Part shown: in pieces, positions 11,859 through 25,500 of the stretch
Layout: the number at the start of each line of letters is the position of its first letter
How positions within the stretch are numbered: position 1 is the first letter of the stretch
NCBI GenBank assembly: GCA_964019055.1
Contig: OZ025215.1
Span: 12,166,611-12,230,610 of the forward strand
Length of the DNA: 64,000 nucleotides
Reading direction: 5' to 3'
From: Anthopleura xanthogrammica
Lineage: Eukaryota > Cnidaria > Anthozoa > Actiniaria > Actiniidae
Notes under the pieces: generated by a model
The model's input: the letters and a program-made list of their open reading frames with translations, nothing else
What the model was told of the DNA's origin: nothing
Database searches by the model: none
Translations under genes and position numbers: made by a program

Positions 11859-13055
11859 CTATTCTACGCGCGATTCTTGTTCCATTTTAAGTTTAATATC
11901 ATCACAACTTAGTACAGTGTCAGGGAAATCCACTGGTTTTCTTTTACTTGGTTTTTTAGGCAGTTCCATGAAGTCTTTGCCGTATTTACTTTTGAGTTGT
12001 TTTCTCCAGTTGTTGGGGACAGGGAATTTGAATCCTTCAAACTCCATTTCTTTAAGAGGAAATATTCCACTAAGGCTGCCATCAGCTACGAAAATATCAA
12101 TCATCATACCATCGTGCCACGAGCATCCATGTTTGATACAATACTTATAACAACTTTCTCGATCCCGTAGTCTTGGGTTGTAACTTGGTTCATACATCCC
12201 TACAATCTTATGTCTCTTTTTCCTGTAGTTTGATGGTCTCAAAGGAGGATCGGACTCTGAGTTTTGGAAGAAAATGTCTTCAGGAAGCTTCTTGGATACC
12301 GTCTGGAAAAACCTTATGTAGTCTTTTAGAGGCATTTTAATATCAATGTCGGTATCCCAGGGTATATTCCCCTTATGTCTTGCAGCTCCAAGCAGAGTTC
12401 CGCCATGCAACCAGTAACGTATTTTATGTTCGCGAGCGATCAAGTCAAAGATTCTCAACATTCTTGTAGTAATTAGCTGACACTGCCGAGTCTCTAAGGT
12501 GCCTTTTGCTCGAATATCAGGACAATCAAACTCTATTTTATCAGGTTTGTATTCACAATATCCTCCCAGCTCTGTGTAGCTTTGAGGACACATATCTCCG
12601 TAGTCAAACGGCACACTACAAAAGCCTCCATGCATTGGTCTCTCAAAGTCAGCATTCTCAACTTCTCCTTTGTCTAAATACTCCAACTCATAGTCTTTAT
12701 AATCCGAAGGAACACTAGGTATATCGTACACAGACTTTGTCTTTGGAAGAGTTGCTGGTACGAAGATAGCATACGATTCAATCTTATTAAAATGTGGCGG
12801 TAGTCCTTCTGTTGGCTTCCTGTTGCTCTGGTCTAGCAGCGCCTCGACTTCTCTAAACACGCCGTGTTCTTCAAAAGGATTCGGTCTTTTGGGGGAGAAA
12901 TGAACGCTTGACATCATGATGAACATGGCTATACTTAGTAGTACCACAGTAGCGAGAAAGAAGCGTCTACTTGTCCCGAAAATGTATCGAATCATACTCT
13001 GTTGATCACGTTTGCGAGTGATTCCCCAAACAGTACAATATTCAGACGAATTCAC
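11859..13055 (-). CDS. LicD/fukutin-family type II membrane protein
   Basis: A single intronless frame of 398 residues. A short cytoplasmic N-terminus is followed by one membrane anchor (about residues 32-50, FFLATVVLLSIAMFIMM) and a lumenal domain. The LicD region starts near residue 197 with MLRIFDLIAREHKIRYWLHG, then GTLLGAARHKG and the acidic WDTDIDI motif (about 233-239) expected to bind metal in this nucleotidyltransferase-like fold. A later block GMMIDIF also fits the family. Members transfer phospho-ligands or ribitol-phosphate to glycans (fukutin, FKRP) or phosphocholine (bacterial LicD); the substrate here is unknown. The topology suggests the Golgi. The first Met is chosen because it leaves a normal short cytoplasmic tail before the anchor. 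It is transcribed opposite to both flanking receptors. Confidence 0.88.
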   Translation of the reverse strand: MNSSEYCTVWGITRKRDQQSMIRYIFGTSRRFFLATVVLLSIAMFIMMSSVHFSPKRPNPFEEHGVFREVEALLDQSNRKPTEGLPPHFNKIESYAIFVPATLPKTKSVYDIPSVPSDYKDYELEYLDKGEVENADFERPMHGGFCSVPFDYGDMCPQSYTELGGYCEYKPDKIEFDCPDIRAKGTLETRQCQLITTRMLRIFDLIAREHKIRYWLHGGTLLGAARHKGNIPWDTDIDIKMPLKDYIRFFQTVSKKLPEDIFFQNSESDPPLRPSNYRKKRHKIVGMYEPSYNPRLRDRESCYKYCIKHGCSWHDGMMIDIFVADGSLSGIFPLKEMEFEGFKFPVPNNWRKQLKSKYGKDFMELPKKPSKRKPVDFPDTVLSCDDIKLKMEQESRVE

Positions 13056-14244
13056 TCTCTTTTAGTAGTAGGGGAAAGTGGTTAAGTTCTTCGAGGAGGG
13101 TAGAAACTATTCACTTGTTTTCCCCCCGCATGTTTGTACAAATTAATCTTCACTCAAAGCCAGCAACAGTGTTGTTGATAACTGGTTTGCTGTGTTAGAA
13201 AGCATTTTAGCGATGGCGGTGTCGAATGACACGATTTGCATGACATTAAAAGCTGGTTAGGGTAACCCAATACGTTTATCTTAAAAAACAATACTGATCT
13301 AAAAAACAATGACAATAGAAAATGAAATTGCTGTATAATTTTATGAATATATACAAATAGACTCAGCGGGCTTTTTGTAAAAAAGAAAAAGCTAATCACT
13401 GGCTGAGCAAGTATCCAGCATCAAAAATAATTTTATTTAAGTTTGCCATGATTAGATTGTGAAAAAATATATACTTGGCTTGCTTGCTGGGATAAATAAA
13501 CGATTCATGGACTAAATAGGCGAAACCCGCTGAGCATACGTACAACACGCTCCGAAAATCATCTCCTGGCTAGCACACAGGGATCCCAACCGTCAAGATT
13601 TGTAGGGGAGGGCTATCATAGAAGGAATCAAGGCTATAGAGAAAGGATTTTCCAGCCAAAAAGCCTAGAAAAACCTTTCTGTCCTTCGAAAAACCATCAT
13701 CAGAATTCGAAGGAAGTCTAGAAACACCTGGTTGTTTTAGTTATGGATAGATCTTAGAGTCATCTGTTCTACGCAAAGAAAAGAATTCTAATTTTGCGAC
13801 GTTGCGCGCAACGGATCTCACCGTGCGGAAGCAACGTCGCACAGGTGGTCAGACGGTTTCGATCGCTAATATTTGCGACGTCGCATACAGCTTCGCCCAA
13901 AAATCGCATCGTGTGTCGACACCTTTATATGGTGCGTTTGGCTTATTTCTTAGTGTTGTGTGGCATTCCAAATTGTGGCACGTGTGTCGCAACTTCAAGG
14001 TTGATATGATATTGATAGTATTGGATTATTTATTGCTGGAGACAGAAAGGAGACAATTAGTTTGCACTATAAAAGGCGGTCAAAATAATTACCGTGAATA
14101 ACCCATAAATCAGTTAAAAATTCATTGTTGATTAATTTTAGGCGCCGGTAACGTGTTATTCATTATTTACCCTGGGCTGTTAAATGCAAGCAGGTGGTTA
14201 GCATTTTTAGGAGCCATTATAACCAGGATTTAACAACAGGTCAA

Positions 14245-14448
14245 AGGCACGTTTACACTGGCGATTTGTGCGGTCATTTTTGCTGCGATTTTTGCTGCGA
14301 TTTCTACGATTTTGAAAGTAAAAAAACATTGTCTTATGCTTCTAATAAGGGAACCTTGGTGTCCTGAATAAAACTTTACAAGTTTATTCTTTACCATTTT
14401 TGACTATATCGCCAAATCGCCACAAAAATCGCCCGTGTAATCTTGTCC
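14245..14448. mobile_element. MITE-like element, GTTTACACTGGCGATTT family, copy 1
   Basis: Starts AAGGCACGTTTACACTGGCG and ends with an inverted version (aaaaatcgcccgtgtaat). The middle holds gcttctaa, gtcctgaataaaactttac and tttaccatttttgac, shared with copies at 16722 and 49597. No coding capacity. Confidence 0.7.
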
Positions 14449-16721
14449 TTATAAGAAAGAAACTGAGAGCTTTGACACATTTTTTTACCAAGAAAGCTTT
14501 TACATTTGATCCCACTTCAAGAGACACTTGGATAAAATAAAACCCCCGATTTTTGAAAGTCCGAATAATTCAAATTTTTGATAATAATATGACTCAGTTA
14601 TGATTATGAAAACCAGATTGGCGAAAACTTTAGCTTGGGAGCCACTTGCAGTTGATAAATTTTGGTTTAAAAGCTAAGAGAACAATAGGGTAGAATGTAT
14701 GACGTCATTTACTAACAATTGTGAGTAAATTGATAATTTTTATCTGACTTTTTTGACTGTCGGTGAAGAAAATATGTTGCTTGGCTACTATTGGGGCCAT
14801 ATAGATAAGTTTAACCAAATTTTAATTCATTTCCAATTTTCATCGATTTTCATCCAAGTGCCCCTTTAAAGTCAATTATTTAACATGCTACTTTAAGAAC
14901 TCTCCTTTTGATAATCACGAAAATGAATGCATGAATTATTCAATTGGAATTTATATATTGAGAAGCAAAATATTTAGCAATCCATAGCTGATAAACTATA
15001 GTAAGTCAAAGCGCTTGTAGAATAAAATAAATTATGATCGCGTGAGTTTTACTATCGATCAATGCTCGGCTTTTAGAGGTACCGGGTACCGGGTACCGTG
15101 ATAGGTTAACGCTACGGTAATGAATGACGTCTTCCGCTCACGACTTCATCCAGAAAACACCATCAGAGCTAAGAGTACAACATTCAAAGTAAAAATCAAA
15201 AATAACGAGAAATGAATTTCCGATTCGATCTTAGGCTAGAGTTAACGTTAGCATCAAAGTTAGATCAGCCCAGAAGCTATTTCAAGTCAAACTGCTACTC
15301 TGCTCTCTTACCAATCGTAAGTACCTCAGTGTAGCTATTTTTAATGGTAGATCAGTAATCCCAGATTAAAATGACATTTTACTCAAACCACCTACTTAAA
15401 TGCCAGCCAAACAAAAAATTCACAATTCAATTTTATTCCGGCTCTTAACAACACAGCAAATATTGTGTCCCGCGGCGCTGCGCAGTCTTTAATTTGTGGT
15501 TTTAAAGACAGAAATTTAAATATATCTGAGGATTTTCTAGAACATCAAGCTAGACTTCCTCTCAATTCGTGGTTTTCTAGACAGAGATAACAACATCTCA
15601 ATGATTTGCTACAAAGTTCATCTGAGTCGAGCGTGGTTTTCTAAGCAGGAATTCCAACATTTGGGCGATTTTCCAGAACATTCATTCGAGTCAAGCGCAT
15701 GAAGTAGAGACGCGGTGTAAGTGGTGATTTTTTACCCACGAAGATTAGTTTTCTCTCGGGCTAGAATATATTTCCATAGAATTATCATAAAATGTGTTGC
15801 AAGTTGTCTTTTGATGAGAATACTCAGTTATGATTCTAACAGCTTTCTAACAGCTTTCTCTGCATTCTTTTGTGGCAGGACCTGACTGTTGTACCCATCG
15901 TCCAAACACACCACAACTGAAGAGAGGAGAATCCAAACGGCGTCGCCAGTGAGAACCACACGTCAGTTTGGTTCGTTGTTTCGGTTGGTGAAGCTCTTGA
16001 TTCTTTCTAGAAAAGGTAGAGTACTTTGTTTTTAACCATCAGATTATTTTCGTTGGTGTTTACCGCAATTTTTAAACATAAGATCTGCTTGTCAGTATAA
16101 TACTGAATTTGTATGATCATGCATCATGCCAAGATTCGCTAAACCTCAGATTCAAGATTTTTTTGATATTTACGTTAGATAAAGAATCAATCATACACCG
16201 TAGCACTGTTAAGCCCAAGGGGTGGGGTGGGGTTGGAATTGAGCTAAGTAGACCAATTTTTAGAATTTCCCATCGGTCGCAGCATGCCAAAATCGCATAA
16301 CTGGAATCAAGTGACTCATTCAAGAAAGGTAGTATGTCAAATCGTACCCTGGGGAACGTGATGAAGGGCCGGGGGGGATCGTACCCTGGGGAACGTGATG
16401 AAGGGCCAGCGGGGGCATTAGGTAATATCAAGCACTCTAACTCATACACTAGAACTATAGCGAAGAATTCTATTTTTGATGCGCCTGCCATTAATTACCG
16501 CAGCAAGACAATAGGAACCAAGTCAATCATGATAAAATGCCTTTTTTTTGTCCTGGGGGAAAAATTGACTAAAGGCGATTAGAGTTGTCTATTAAGCTTA
16601 ATAAAACCGTCATTTAGTGGTTTACGTACGTGTGTGCATAGCTTATACATGTAAAGTGAATATTTGCTCGTTCCTAGGGGGCCATAACTTTTGTTAAATG
16701 TAAGCATTAGCAGCATCCATC

Positions 16722-16953
16722 AAGGCACGTTTACACTGGCGATATTTGCGGCTATTTTTACTGCCATTTCTGCAGCGAATTTTGAAAATAAAATAAATTT
16801 TGTCTCATGCTTCTAAAGAGACACTTGTCCAGGTAATCTTAGTGTCCTGAATAAAACTTTACAGGTTAATCCTTTATCATTTTTGACTGTGACCTAAATT
16901 GCCGCAAAAATCGCATCTAAAATCGCCTCAAAAACCGCTGGTATAAACTTTGC
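16722..16953. mobile_element. MITE-like element, GTTTACACTGGCGATTT family, copy 2
   Basis: Begins AAGGCACGTTTACACTGGCG, carries gtcctgaataaaactttaca, and ends in inverted GCGATTTT-type words (gccgcaaaaatcgc, ccgctggtataaac). It aligns along its length with copy 1. Confidence 0.7.
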
Positions 16954-18844
16954 ATCTTCTAAAATTGACATGTGGTTAAGAAAATGGCAAATGTATTTAA
17001 CAAAAATCATATATGAAATATTTAGCAAAAGTAGTGGCGACCATATTGTTTGATACTAACGAAATAGCTAGTGATGACTTATCCTGCGAAGTGATGACTT
17101 TAAAACCGTGATAGTTTAGTTATCGTCCATTCTCTCCTCATAACTTAATGAAAGAATAGGAATAAGAAGGATGGATTTTCTTTAACTTTATTATCATATA
17201 TTTTATGAAAAACTAGTCAAAATATACAAAAAATAAGTGTCTCGATATCTAAGAGGAACAGTCAGCGTATCTGTCCATTTATTCGTAGCATGACAATTAA
17301 GTAAATAAAAACTTCGACTTCCGAAGAAAAAAAGATAATTGGAAAATGTTTTTTTTGGTCATCATTTTTCTGCAAGCGTAAACAAAGCACTGTTTTTCAC
17401 CTGCTTGCAGAGAGTTCTCGATTCAGAGAGTTTCAAGTTTTAAAATCATTAATGATTTGAATTTGATTGGCTATGAAGTGATTGTCTAAGTGCGTAGGCC
17501 ATTCATGCGCTCAGTAAATTTGTGGTGTGTCAGATAATACGCAGAGTTGATGGTTTTATTATAAGAAAAACACAAATGTTGAGTATTTGCTCAAATTGTC
17601 AGTGTACCACTCTAAATCAAAGAGACAAATTCAAGGTAAATATTGGGATGCAAATAATTTCACTAGGAAAACAAAACATTCGTGTGTTTTGAGTAAGTAG
17701 AATTTGAAATTTCGAAAATTTTAAGGACCTGAAAGTGCATCAATTATGATCAAATCTTTTCGAGGATTTATCATATTGATTCCATGTTCAAAACAAGGAG
17801 CACGTTCTTTGAGCTTGCATGCAGCATTAGAAAGAATATATAATTCACATCACAAAAGCTAAAAGAAGTCTACTTGATCATGGTCTAAAAAGTATATTCC
17901 CATTTTATATATTTTATTCACAACTATACCAGTGGCAAACTTTTTAGCAGATTTTTTATAATTTTCTTGTACGAGTTTTTCTTGGTAAATTTTCTAACGA
18001 CGATTAGTTCGTTTTTCTTTTATTTGTTTGTTCTCTTCTTTCCTTGAATCTTAGAATTTATTTAATTTCTATTCTTATTCTAAGTTGGTAAATTTTTTAC
18101 TTAGCTAGTACTACAGAGAAGTTATTCGTCACTTGACTGCTGCAGAACTCTCAGCTGTTTCCTGTTGATGTAGTCACAAGAAATTGAGTTTATGAAATGT
18201 AATAGGACAAATCTCACTGGTTCAGGTTTTGCAACAAAGTTCAAAGGACCGTTGTGAATCCAGTAGTGCTGTCGAGCTAAGTATAAAGCGAAACTCCCCG
18301 TTCGATTGTTTGGTAAGTAAAGTGACATCAAATTGACTTCTAAATTCCAATTGGAATTTCAGTGAACGAATAGTTACTCGGTATAAGCGCCACTGCTAAA
18401 TCCAATTTATTATTATTATCTATTAATTTATTACATAATGTACTACGGTCGGACCTCTTTACTACGGGCACCTACTGAGAGAAAGCTGCATGTATTCGTT
18501 AAAAGGGAGTTTATTTAAGAGAAAAGACGCTTTGCTTTTCACCTGTTTGCCGGTCCATGTTAGTATAACGTAGGTGTCAGAATCGATGAAAGTTGAGCCG
18601 TTCAAGTGGTTCTGATGTTTTTTTAGCTTCCTGTTGATACAGAAAATGTTGTTCATTAATCCTTGGTTTTTGCTAGAATTTTCTTTTCTTTTGTTGCTCA
18701 TACATTTATCCTTTTATTGCATAATTATTTTTATTCATTCATTTATCGTACGGTTTGTTTGTCATGGAAACGTGATGTAAAGGTAGAAGGATGGATAGAT
18801 GGAATGGGATAGAACGGATGGACGGACGGACGGACAGACGAATG

Positions 18845-19610
18845 AATGGATGGATGGATGGATGGATGGATGGATGGATGGATGGATGGATGGATGGATG
18901 GATGGATGGATGGATGGATGGATGGATGGATGGATGGATGGATGGATGGATGGATGGATGGATGGATGGATGGATGGATGGATGGATGGATGGATGGATG
19001 GATGGATGGATGGATGGATGGATGGATGGATGGATGGATGGATGGATGGATGGATGGATGGATGGATGGATGGATGGATGGATGGATGGATGGATGGATG
19101 GATGGATGGATGGATGGATGGATGGATGGATGGATGGATGGATGGATGGATGGATGGATGGATGGATGGATGGATGGATGGATGGATGGATGGATGGATG
19201 GATGGATGGATGGATGGATGGATGGATGGATGGATGGATGGATGGATGGATGGATGGATGGATGGATGGATGGATGGATGGATGGATGGATGGATGGATG
19301 GATGGATGGATGGATGGACGAATGGATGGATGGATGGATGGATGGATGGATGGATGGATGGATGGATGGATGGATGGATGGATGGATGGATGGATGGATG
19401 GATGGATGGATGGATGGATGGATGGATGGATGGATGGATGGAGAGATGGATGGATGGATGGATGGATGGATGGATGGATGGATGGATGGATGGATGGATG
19501 GATGGATGGATGGATGGACGAATGGATGGATGGATGGATGGATGGATGGATGGATGGATGGATGGATGGATGGATGGATGGATGGATGGATGGATGGATG
19601 GATGGATGGA
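18845..19610 (+). repeat. (GGAT)n microsatellite, about 190 copies
   Basis: Nearly pure tetranucleotide array. Variant words interrupt it: GGACGAAT at about 19317 and again 200 bp later at about 19517, and GGAGAGAT at about 19440. The identical variants 200 bp apart suggest duplication of a block within the array. The WMDG and SIHP open frames are artefacts. Confidence 0.97.
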
Positions 19611-21219
19611 TAGATAGATAGATGAGAGATGGATGGAAGAATAGATTGCTGGATAGCCCATGAATGAGATGGGATGTGTGATTCAGTGGGATGGGATGGA
19701 TGGGTGGATGGTTGGAAGGATGGATGGGATAGCAGGAAAATAAATGGCGCGGGAGGATGGGACTTGAATGGAATAGATGCGAGTATGAATGACTTGGACA
19801 GGATGAATGTATGAATAGATAAAAGAATGCTGGAAAGAATAGATGAAAAAAGCCGTCTCCAAACAGTTAGTTATTCAAAAACATCCTTCATTAAATTGGA
19901 TTACTCCGCTATCTAGTCTTTACATTATTTCCATAACTTTATACAGAGCAGTATTCTTCGTACCAAGACATCTGCCACACTAAAATAAAAGGGAATTTAA
20001 TTAAATCACTAATCAAGAAAAGGTGGTTTTAGTTTCATTTCTGAACTACGTTAAATATCTCTTCAATCAACGCCTACATCTTCCTATGTTTAGAAGAGCG
20101 GTTTTGTTACTTTAAAAATATAGGTGTTGAGACGCGACAAAACACAAAAAAGCCGCTGAATATTATTACATTTACTTATGGTACACTATGAAACACTGCA
20201 GCTGATAGAAAAATCACCCTTTGACATTAATATTATTGTAATCATCACCAGCATCATTTAGATCATGGTGATAATCCACTCCATTACTAGAAAAATCGAT
20301 TGAGTTGAAATCATGAATGATGAAAAATGTTGGAAATAATTGAGTCAAATTTCCAACCTTCTTTTGAACACTTCTGTCTGTTCTATGGTTTGAAAGTGCA
20401 GTGATCGACTTCCATGATATATCCCATGATTGGCATTGACCTTCGCGGACGGTATGGATGAAAGTGTTAACAGTGCGTGGAGATCGACAGGACATTTCCG
20501 ATGTGGCTCAGTAGTTGAAATGAGCCAAAATTCAAATTATTTCCAAAATCGATTTCTTCCGAAATAATGGCTTAAAAAAGAAAGAAAGAAGTTTTTTACT
20601 CGGTTCAGAGAATATGCTACACTAGTCAATGTTTCTGGTCAGTCCTTTCACAAGTTTTCATGGCACAAGTTATTTTGTTGCAGCGTTCAGTCGGTGCATT
20701 CAATTTGATAGAATAAATTTCTACTTTTCACACAGTTTGTTGAAACAATCTTGAGAGGCGTCAGTCAGGGAACGCGTGAGGGGACGGGCTGGTAGCTATA
20801 TCCTTACCACTTTTTTTCCTTTTCCCATACTATTCTCTTATATTTTCCAATCTTAGCCCCACCACTTTTTTCCATACTAGTCTCTTATATAGCCCCACCG
20901 CTTTTCACGGTGCCCCGAGGTCCCTGTAAGTATGCTAATTGCTGTAGAACTTCTTCTGCAACCTATCTTGGCTATTCTTCTTGTTCTATGATAGTTTTTT
21001 AGGAGGCGTAAATTAGTAACCATCAAAGTCCTTTGCAGTTGCACGCGTTGTAAGTGTTGGTGTATAACTGTGGGTGAAACTGTAACGCATGCACTTTGTA
21101 TATTGCGCCAAGGCAACATCGTCATCACCATCGCCATCCGTACCATCGGAACAAAATCATGATCATCACCGAATCAGTTCAGTTCATCGGGATACAGTCA
21201 CTGTACTGATTACCTATGC

Positions 21220-21300
21220 AACAACATCAACAGCAGCAGCAACAACAACATTAACAACAACAGCTGCTGCAACAACAACAACAACAACAATAATAATAAT
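21220..21300 (+). repeat. CAA/CAG trinucleotide tract
   Basis: Imperfect CAA and CAG repeat ending in AATAATAAT, in the intergenic region before the second receptor. Confidence 0.85.
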
Positions 21301-22591
21301 AATGAGTCAAAACGGCATCGTCACTTTCCTCGTTATTAATTTAGTAGTTTGAAGTGGAAAGCAAAATAATAGCGAAAAGGGCTACGTTAAAAACGCTGTT
21401 GAAAACCGAAAAAAGCAACAATAAAAAGGCACATTTTGAAAAACAACATAAGATATGGTCAGTAGTGGCACAGCATTCTAGTTATGCATCAATGTCAACA
21501 TTCTTTAGGGTGGCATTTCTTCAGTGCTTAGATCATCATCGTTACCGCCAATTCTAATTATATGTTGTTGGACGTCTCTTTAAGGGGGTCCATCCTTCCA
21601 TTCACTATCAACCCGTTACTGAACATGGAACTGTTTTAAATCCTATTAATAACTCTATTCGTTCATTATCCGGTCACAGACCCATCACTGACATTGGATG
21701 ATCGGTAATATTGCATTTGTATCCAATTTTTCTTTTTATTTTATTAGTATTTTCGTTCTAACGTCTGTCTTTTTCACACATTCAATTAAAGAAATGTCCT
21801 TTGATTGATCTAAGTAGATATATATAGTGGTACCCAGTGGGGATGGCGGTACATCATGATCACGATATAATAGACTGTAGAAGTAACTCGGAAAGAAAAA
21901 AAAGTCGAATAGAGACTGACAGTGGCGGAAATAAAGAGACGAGTCTTATGAAAAACTCAATAGAAAATGAGTGAGAAGATATATCAATGATTATACTGAT
22001 TTCCACAATGTATTTAGATGCCTTTTACCGCAGTTATGACGTCACTTCCTACCACCAACCTTCACCTTACAACAGATCAGTTTAGAAATCTCTTTTGCGA
22101 TCTATTCAGTAAGTTCTCTCGGTTGGCATGGATTGATGAAGCAAACGACAAGAACAGGCACTACTTAGACAATAATATTTCTATAAGCATGTTTGATCCA
22201 ATCTGTGGATATCATATGACGATAGTAAGAATAACCTAGTAAATTGCTTAGCAATTCTGTGACGTCTCGGTCAATGATCTGCGAACGTCTGCTCGGTGAG
22301 TTAATATCCCTAAACCGAGTTGGAATCAGTTTCTGTCGTGACTCATATGTCAAGAATGATTCGATTATCCACCGTCCTCACCAATACATTTTAAGAATCA
22401 CTTAATACAATTCTAAACAATAGAGATTTAGTAACATCTAGCTGACAGAGCTTTGTGTGGAAACCCGTGCTCAATCCAAAAGATGTTGTAGAAACGTTTA
22501 GTGTTTATTTTGCAGATCAAGAGTGTGAAAGATCAAGTCTGGTAAACCGTCTCTACAAACCTAACGTAAAATCCTTCTGAGTTTATCTAAA

Positions 22592-25500
22592 ATGAGTTTC
22601 AAGTTCTCGCTATTGTGGTCTGGGATTTTTATAGTCATTCTCCTTGCGAAAAATCAAGAAGCCAGATCAGGTAAGTACTTTTTTCTTGCATTAAATCAAT
22701 CAATTCTCTGCAGATATCGTGTCGAACTATTCATTCATGCTTGAGTAAATTTCAAACTTCAAGTGAAACTAAGTCAGGCAAAGCTAATAAAACTCATTCC
22801 AAGTTCACATTGACTAACTATATAACTAAAATTTCAAGCGCTTCCAATCTTAGAAACCTTAATTTTGTGTCTTTGTTTATGGTTGATGAGAATTGTTTCG
22901 CGTGGAAAAAGCCGATTTATTCTTGATTCAAAACCCTGAATCTCCCACTGACATTGATTGTCCCTTGGAATAAAATGCATTGAATTCTGTACCGTATTTT
23001 ATGGAGAACCTTCAGATAATTATTCTACGTGTTGCAAAGCCCTTGGAAATACAATTTGCAGTGGAGTACAAGCAATTTCCTTCGACTGCCTCGATATCTA
23101 AGGGGTCATGAAACACAATTAAACTATATCAAAAACAAAATCATTTTATGGCTCTATGAAGTTGTAAACAATTTAATGGTAATTGAGGTTAGAATTGTTG
23201 ACTGTAGTTTAGAGCAATAGATTTTTCTTCTTCGCGTTGTTTTAGAGGACCGGATCATGGAGATTACTATCGATAGGGGTGTCTTAATCAACGGTCGGTT
23301 AACATTCCTTTCGTGACTTCGAATAGTTGTTACAATTCAAGCTGACATGTGCCAAGTATTTCATAGAGTTGTCTAACTCTTGACCAAACAAGCGTTTTTC
23401 CCTACCTTATATAAACTTCTTAAAGTCTTTGTAACGATAATTCAGAATCAAGATACTGATCTGTGTTACCCGGGTTTATAAAAGAATTTATTTTAATCTC
23501 TAGTTTTTTTAAATTAACTCGATCTTTTGTGAAGCTGCCGTTTTTTTAAATAACGATTTTTTAAGTCTCACGCGTTGCCAAAAAAAAAACGCTTTTTCAT
23601 TTCGAGGACTTTATGACATGTTCGTTGTAGTTATTTTTGAAGCAGATGTTTTTTTTTTGAAAGTGTTGAGCGATAGTTGCAAACTGTGTTTAGAACAAAA
23701 CTTAAAGTGATGGGATTCCGACTGTTCGGAAATGAATTTGGTATTGAAAAAGGTTTCTGATATTAACGATCTATAAATACGAAGCAGCTTGATCATCCAT
23801 TTCCCAACCATTCATCCCTTCCTATGCATCCATCAATCAATACATCCATTCATTCATTCGAACATCCATCCATCCATCCATCCATTCATTCGTCCATCCA
23901 TCCATCCATCCATCCATCCATCCATCCATCCATCCATCCATCCATCCATCCATCCATCCATCCATCCATCCATCCATCCATCCATCCATCCATCCATCCA
24001 TCCATCCATCCATCCATCCATCCATCCATCCATCCATCCATCCATCCATCCATCCATCCATCCATCCATCCATCCATCCATCCATCCATCCATCCATCCA
24101 TCCATCCATCCATCCATCCATCCATCCATCCATCCATCCATCCATCCATCCATCCATCCATCCATCCATCCATCCATCCATCCATCCATCCATCCATCCA
24201 TCCATCCATCCATCCCATCCAGCCATCCATCCATCCATCCATCCATCCATTCATTCTATACCCCCATCCTTCCGCATTTTTCATTTCTTCTGTTCGTTCA
24301 TTTCTCGCCCCCAATCTATTCCACTAAAGGGATTTTGTAACCACAAGCGTCGAACACCCCATCCTATTCGATTCACGTTCTAGAACTGTACACCCACTGC
24401 CCAAACCGCCATCTTAACGCAATTTAGAATTAACGTTTAAATTCATTTCTTAACTCCCCCAGATGCGGTATAAACTTTAATTAAAATAGTTATCGTTACT
24501 TGGTAACTTCTCCGAAAGATTAATTTTGGAGCTGTTTTTGTCTTTTGTTCGACTTATGCAAAAGAATTTTAATTAATAAGGGAATTGTAAAGTATTTCCA
24601 TCGCTAGTCAAATGATGTTGTGTGGCTTCAGTATTCTATTGCTGTAATTTGGAAGTCCTTTGAAGTAGAAGTAAGTTCTTTTTGTTATTTAGAAAATTCT
24701 AGCAACCTTTGATCTTCAATGAAGTGGTAAGACTGGTAACATTGGAACAGAGATACGGCGTTTCCTTCCACATTAGTCAATTTTAGGAGATTAAAATTAT
24801 AATGGATTGAAATTGAAATGTTAGACGTTTGTAGCTGCTGGAAGCGCTTTGGAGCTATCGAGAAAGATGGTAATCAAAAGTCTCCTATAGATATCGAAAA
24901 TACAAGAGATTGGTTGGCAAGGCTATCGTGTGGTCCCTATTTGGTGTAAACATTTACAATTTTACCGAACAGGAAAAAAAAGCAATTGAAAGCATTCAAA
25001 TTATTACCGAAATACCACGATGAACTTTGGCTTTGATTTTCTGACTTTCATAATTAAGTGTAGCCTTTCTTGTTAGATTTAGGGATGTTTATTTTCTTGG
25101 ATGATATAATGGTTTATTTAAAAGAAATTACATTTTTATTGCAAGTTCGAGTTCAATGATAACGACTTTATTAAGGTAGCTCATAACAGTAATTCTAGGT
25201 TAGTGATAAACTAGTGGCCCTTGATGGACTTGCAATGGTGCGATGTGGATTTTCTAAGCTCAAAGCATGAAAGGAATAGGAGTAGCAACAACTCGAACTC
25301 TGAGGCAACGCGAACAAAAAGAAGAAAAGATCAAATTGATCTTGATATGCTAAATATATATGAGATACGCAGATTCGAAGAGACCTTGATTTTGTCTTCC
25401 ATGTTGCGCATTTTGCTAAAACCTTGTGAAAAAGACAAGGAATATCCTACAATCCAAAAAAAGAAACGATAAAAAACGACAACAAAATGTTTTGTCTTCG

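Larger units (their letters stand above)
13056..22591. other. Intergenic region with repeats, no supported gene
   Basis: About 9.5 kb between the divergent LicD gene and the second receptor. It contains two copies of a TIR element (14245-14448, 16722-16953), a GGTACC triplicate at 15078-15096, a long GGAT array (18845-19610) and a CAA/CAG tract (21220-21300). Remaining open frames are short and featureless. Promoters or untranslated first exons of the second receptor may lie near its right end, but none can be assigned. Confidence 0.6.

Noticed and set aside
18762..19661. SIHP/WMDG repeat proteins on both strands
   Set aside because: Translation of a GGAT microsatellite; open in several frames at once.
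20214..20495. 93-residue minus-strand open frame
   Set aside because: No domain, no splice partners, ordinary AT-rich composition.
23789..24340. HPSI repeat protein
   Set aside because: Translation of the ATCC array inside intron 1 of the second receptor.
25221..25472. 83-residue basic open frame in intron 1 of the second receptor
   Set aside because: No homology signal, no matching splice phases and chance length.
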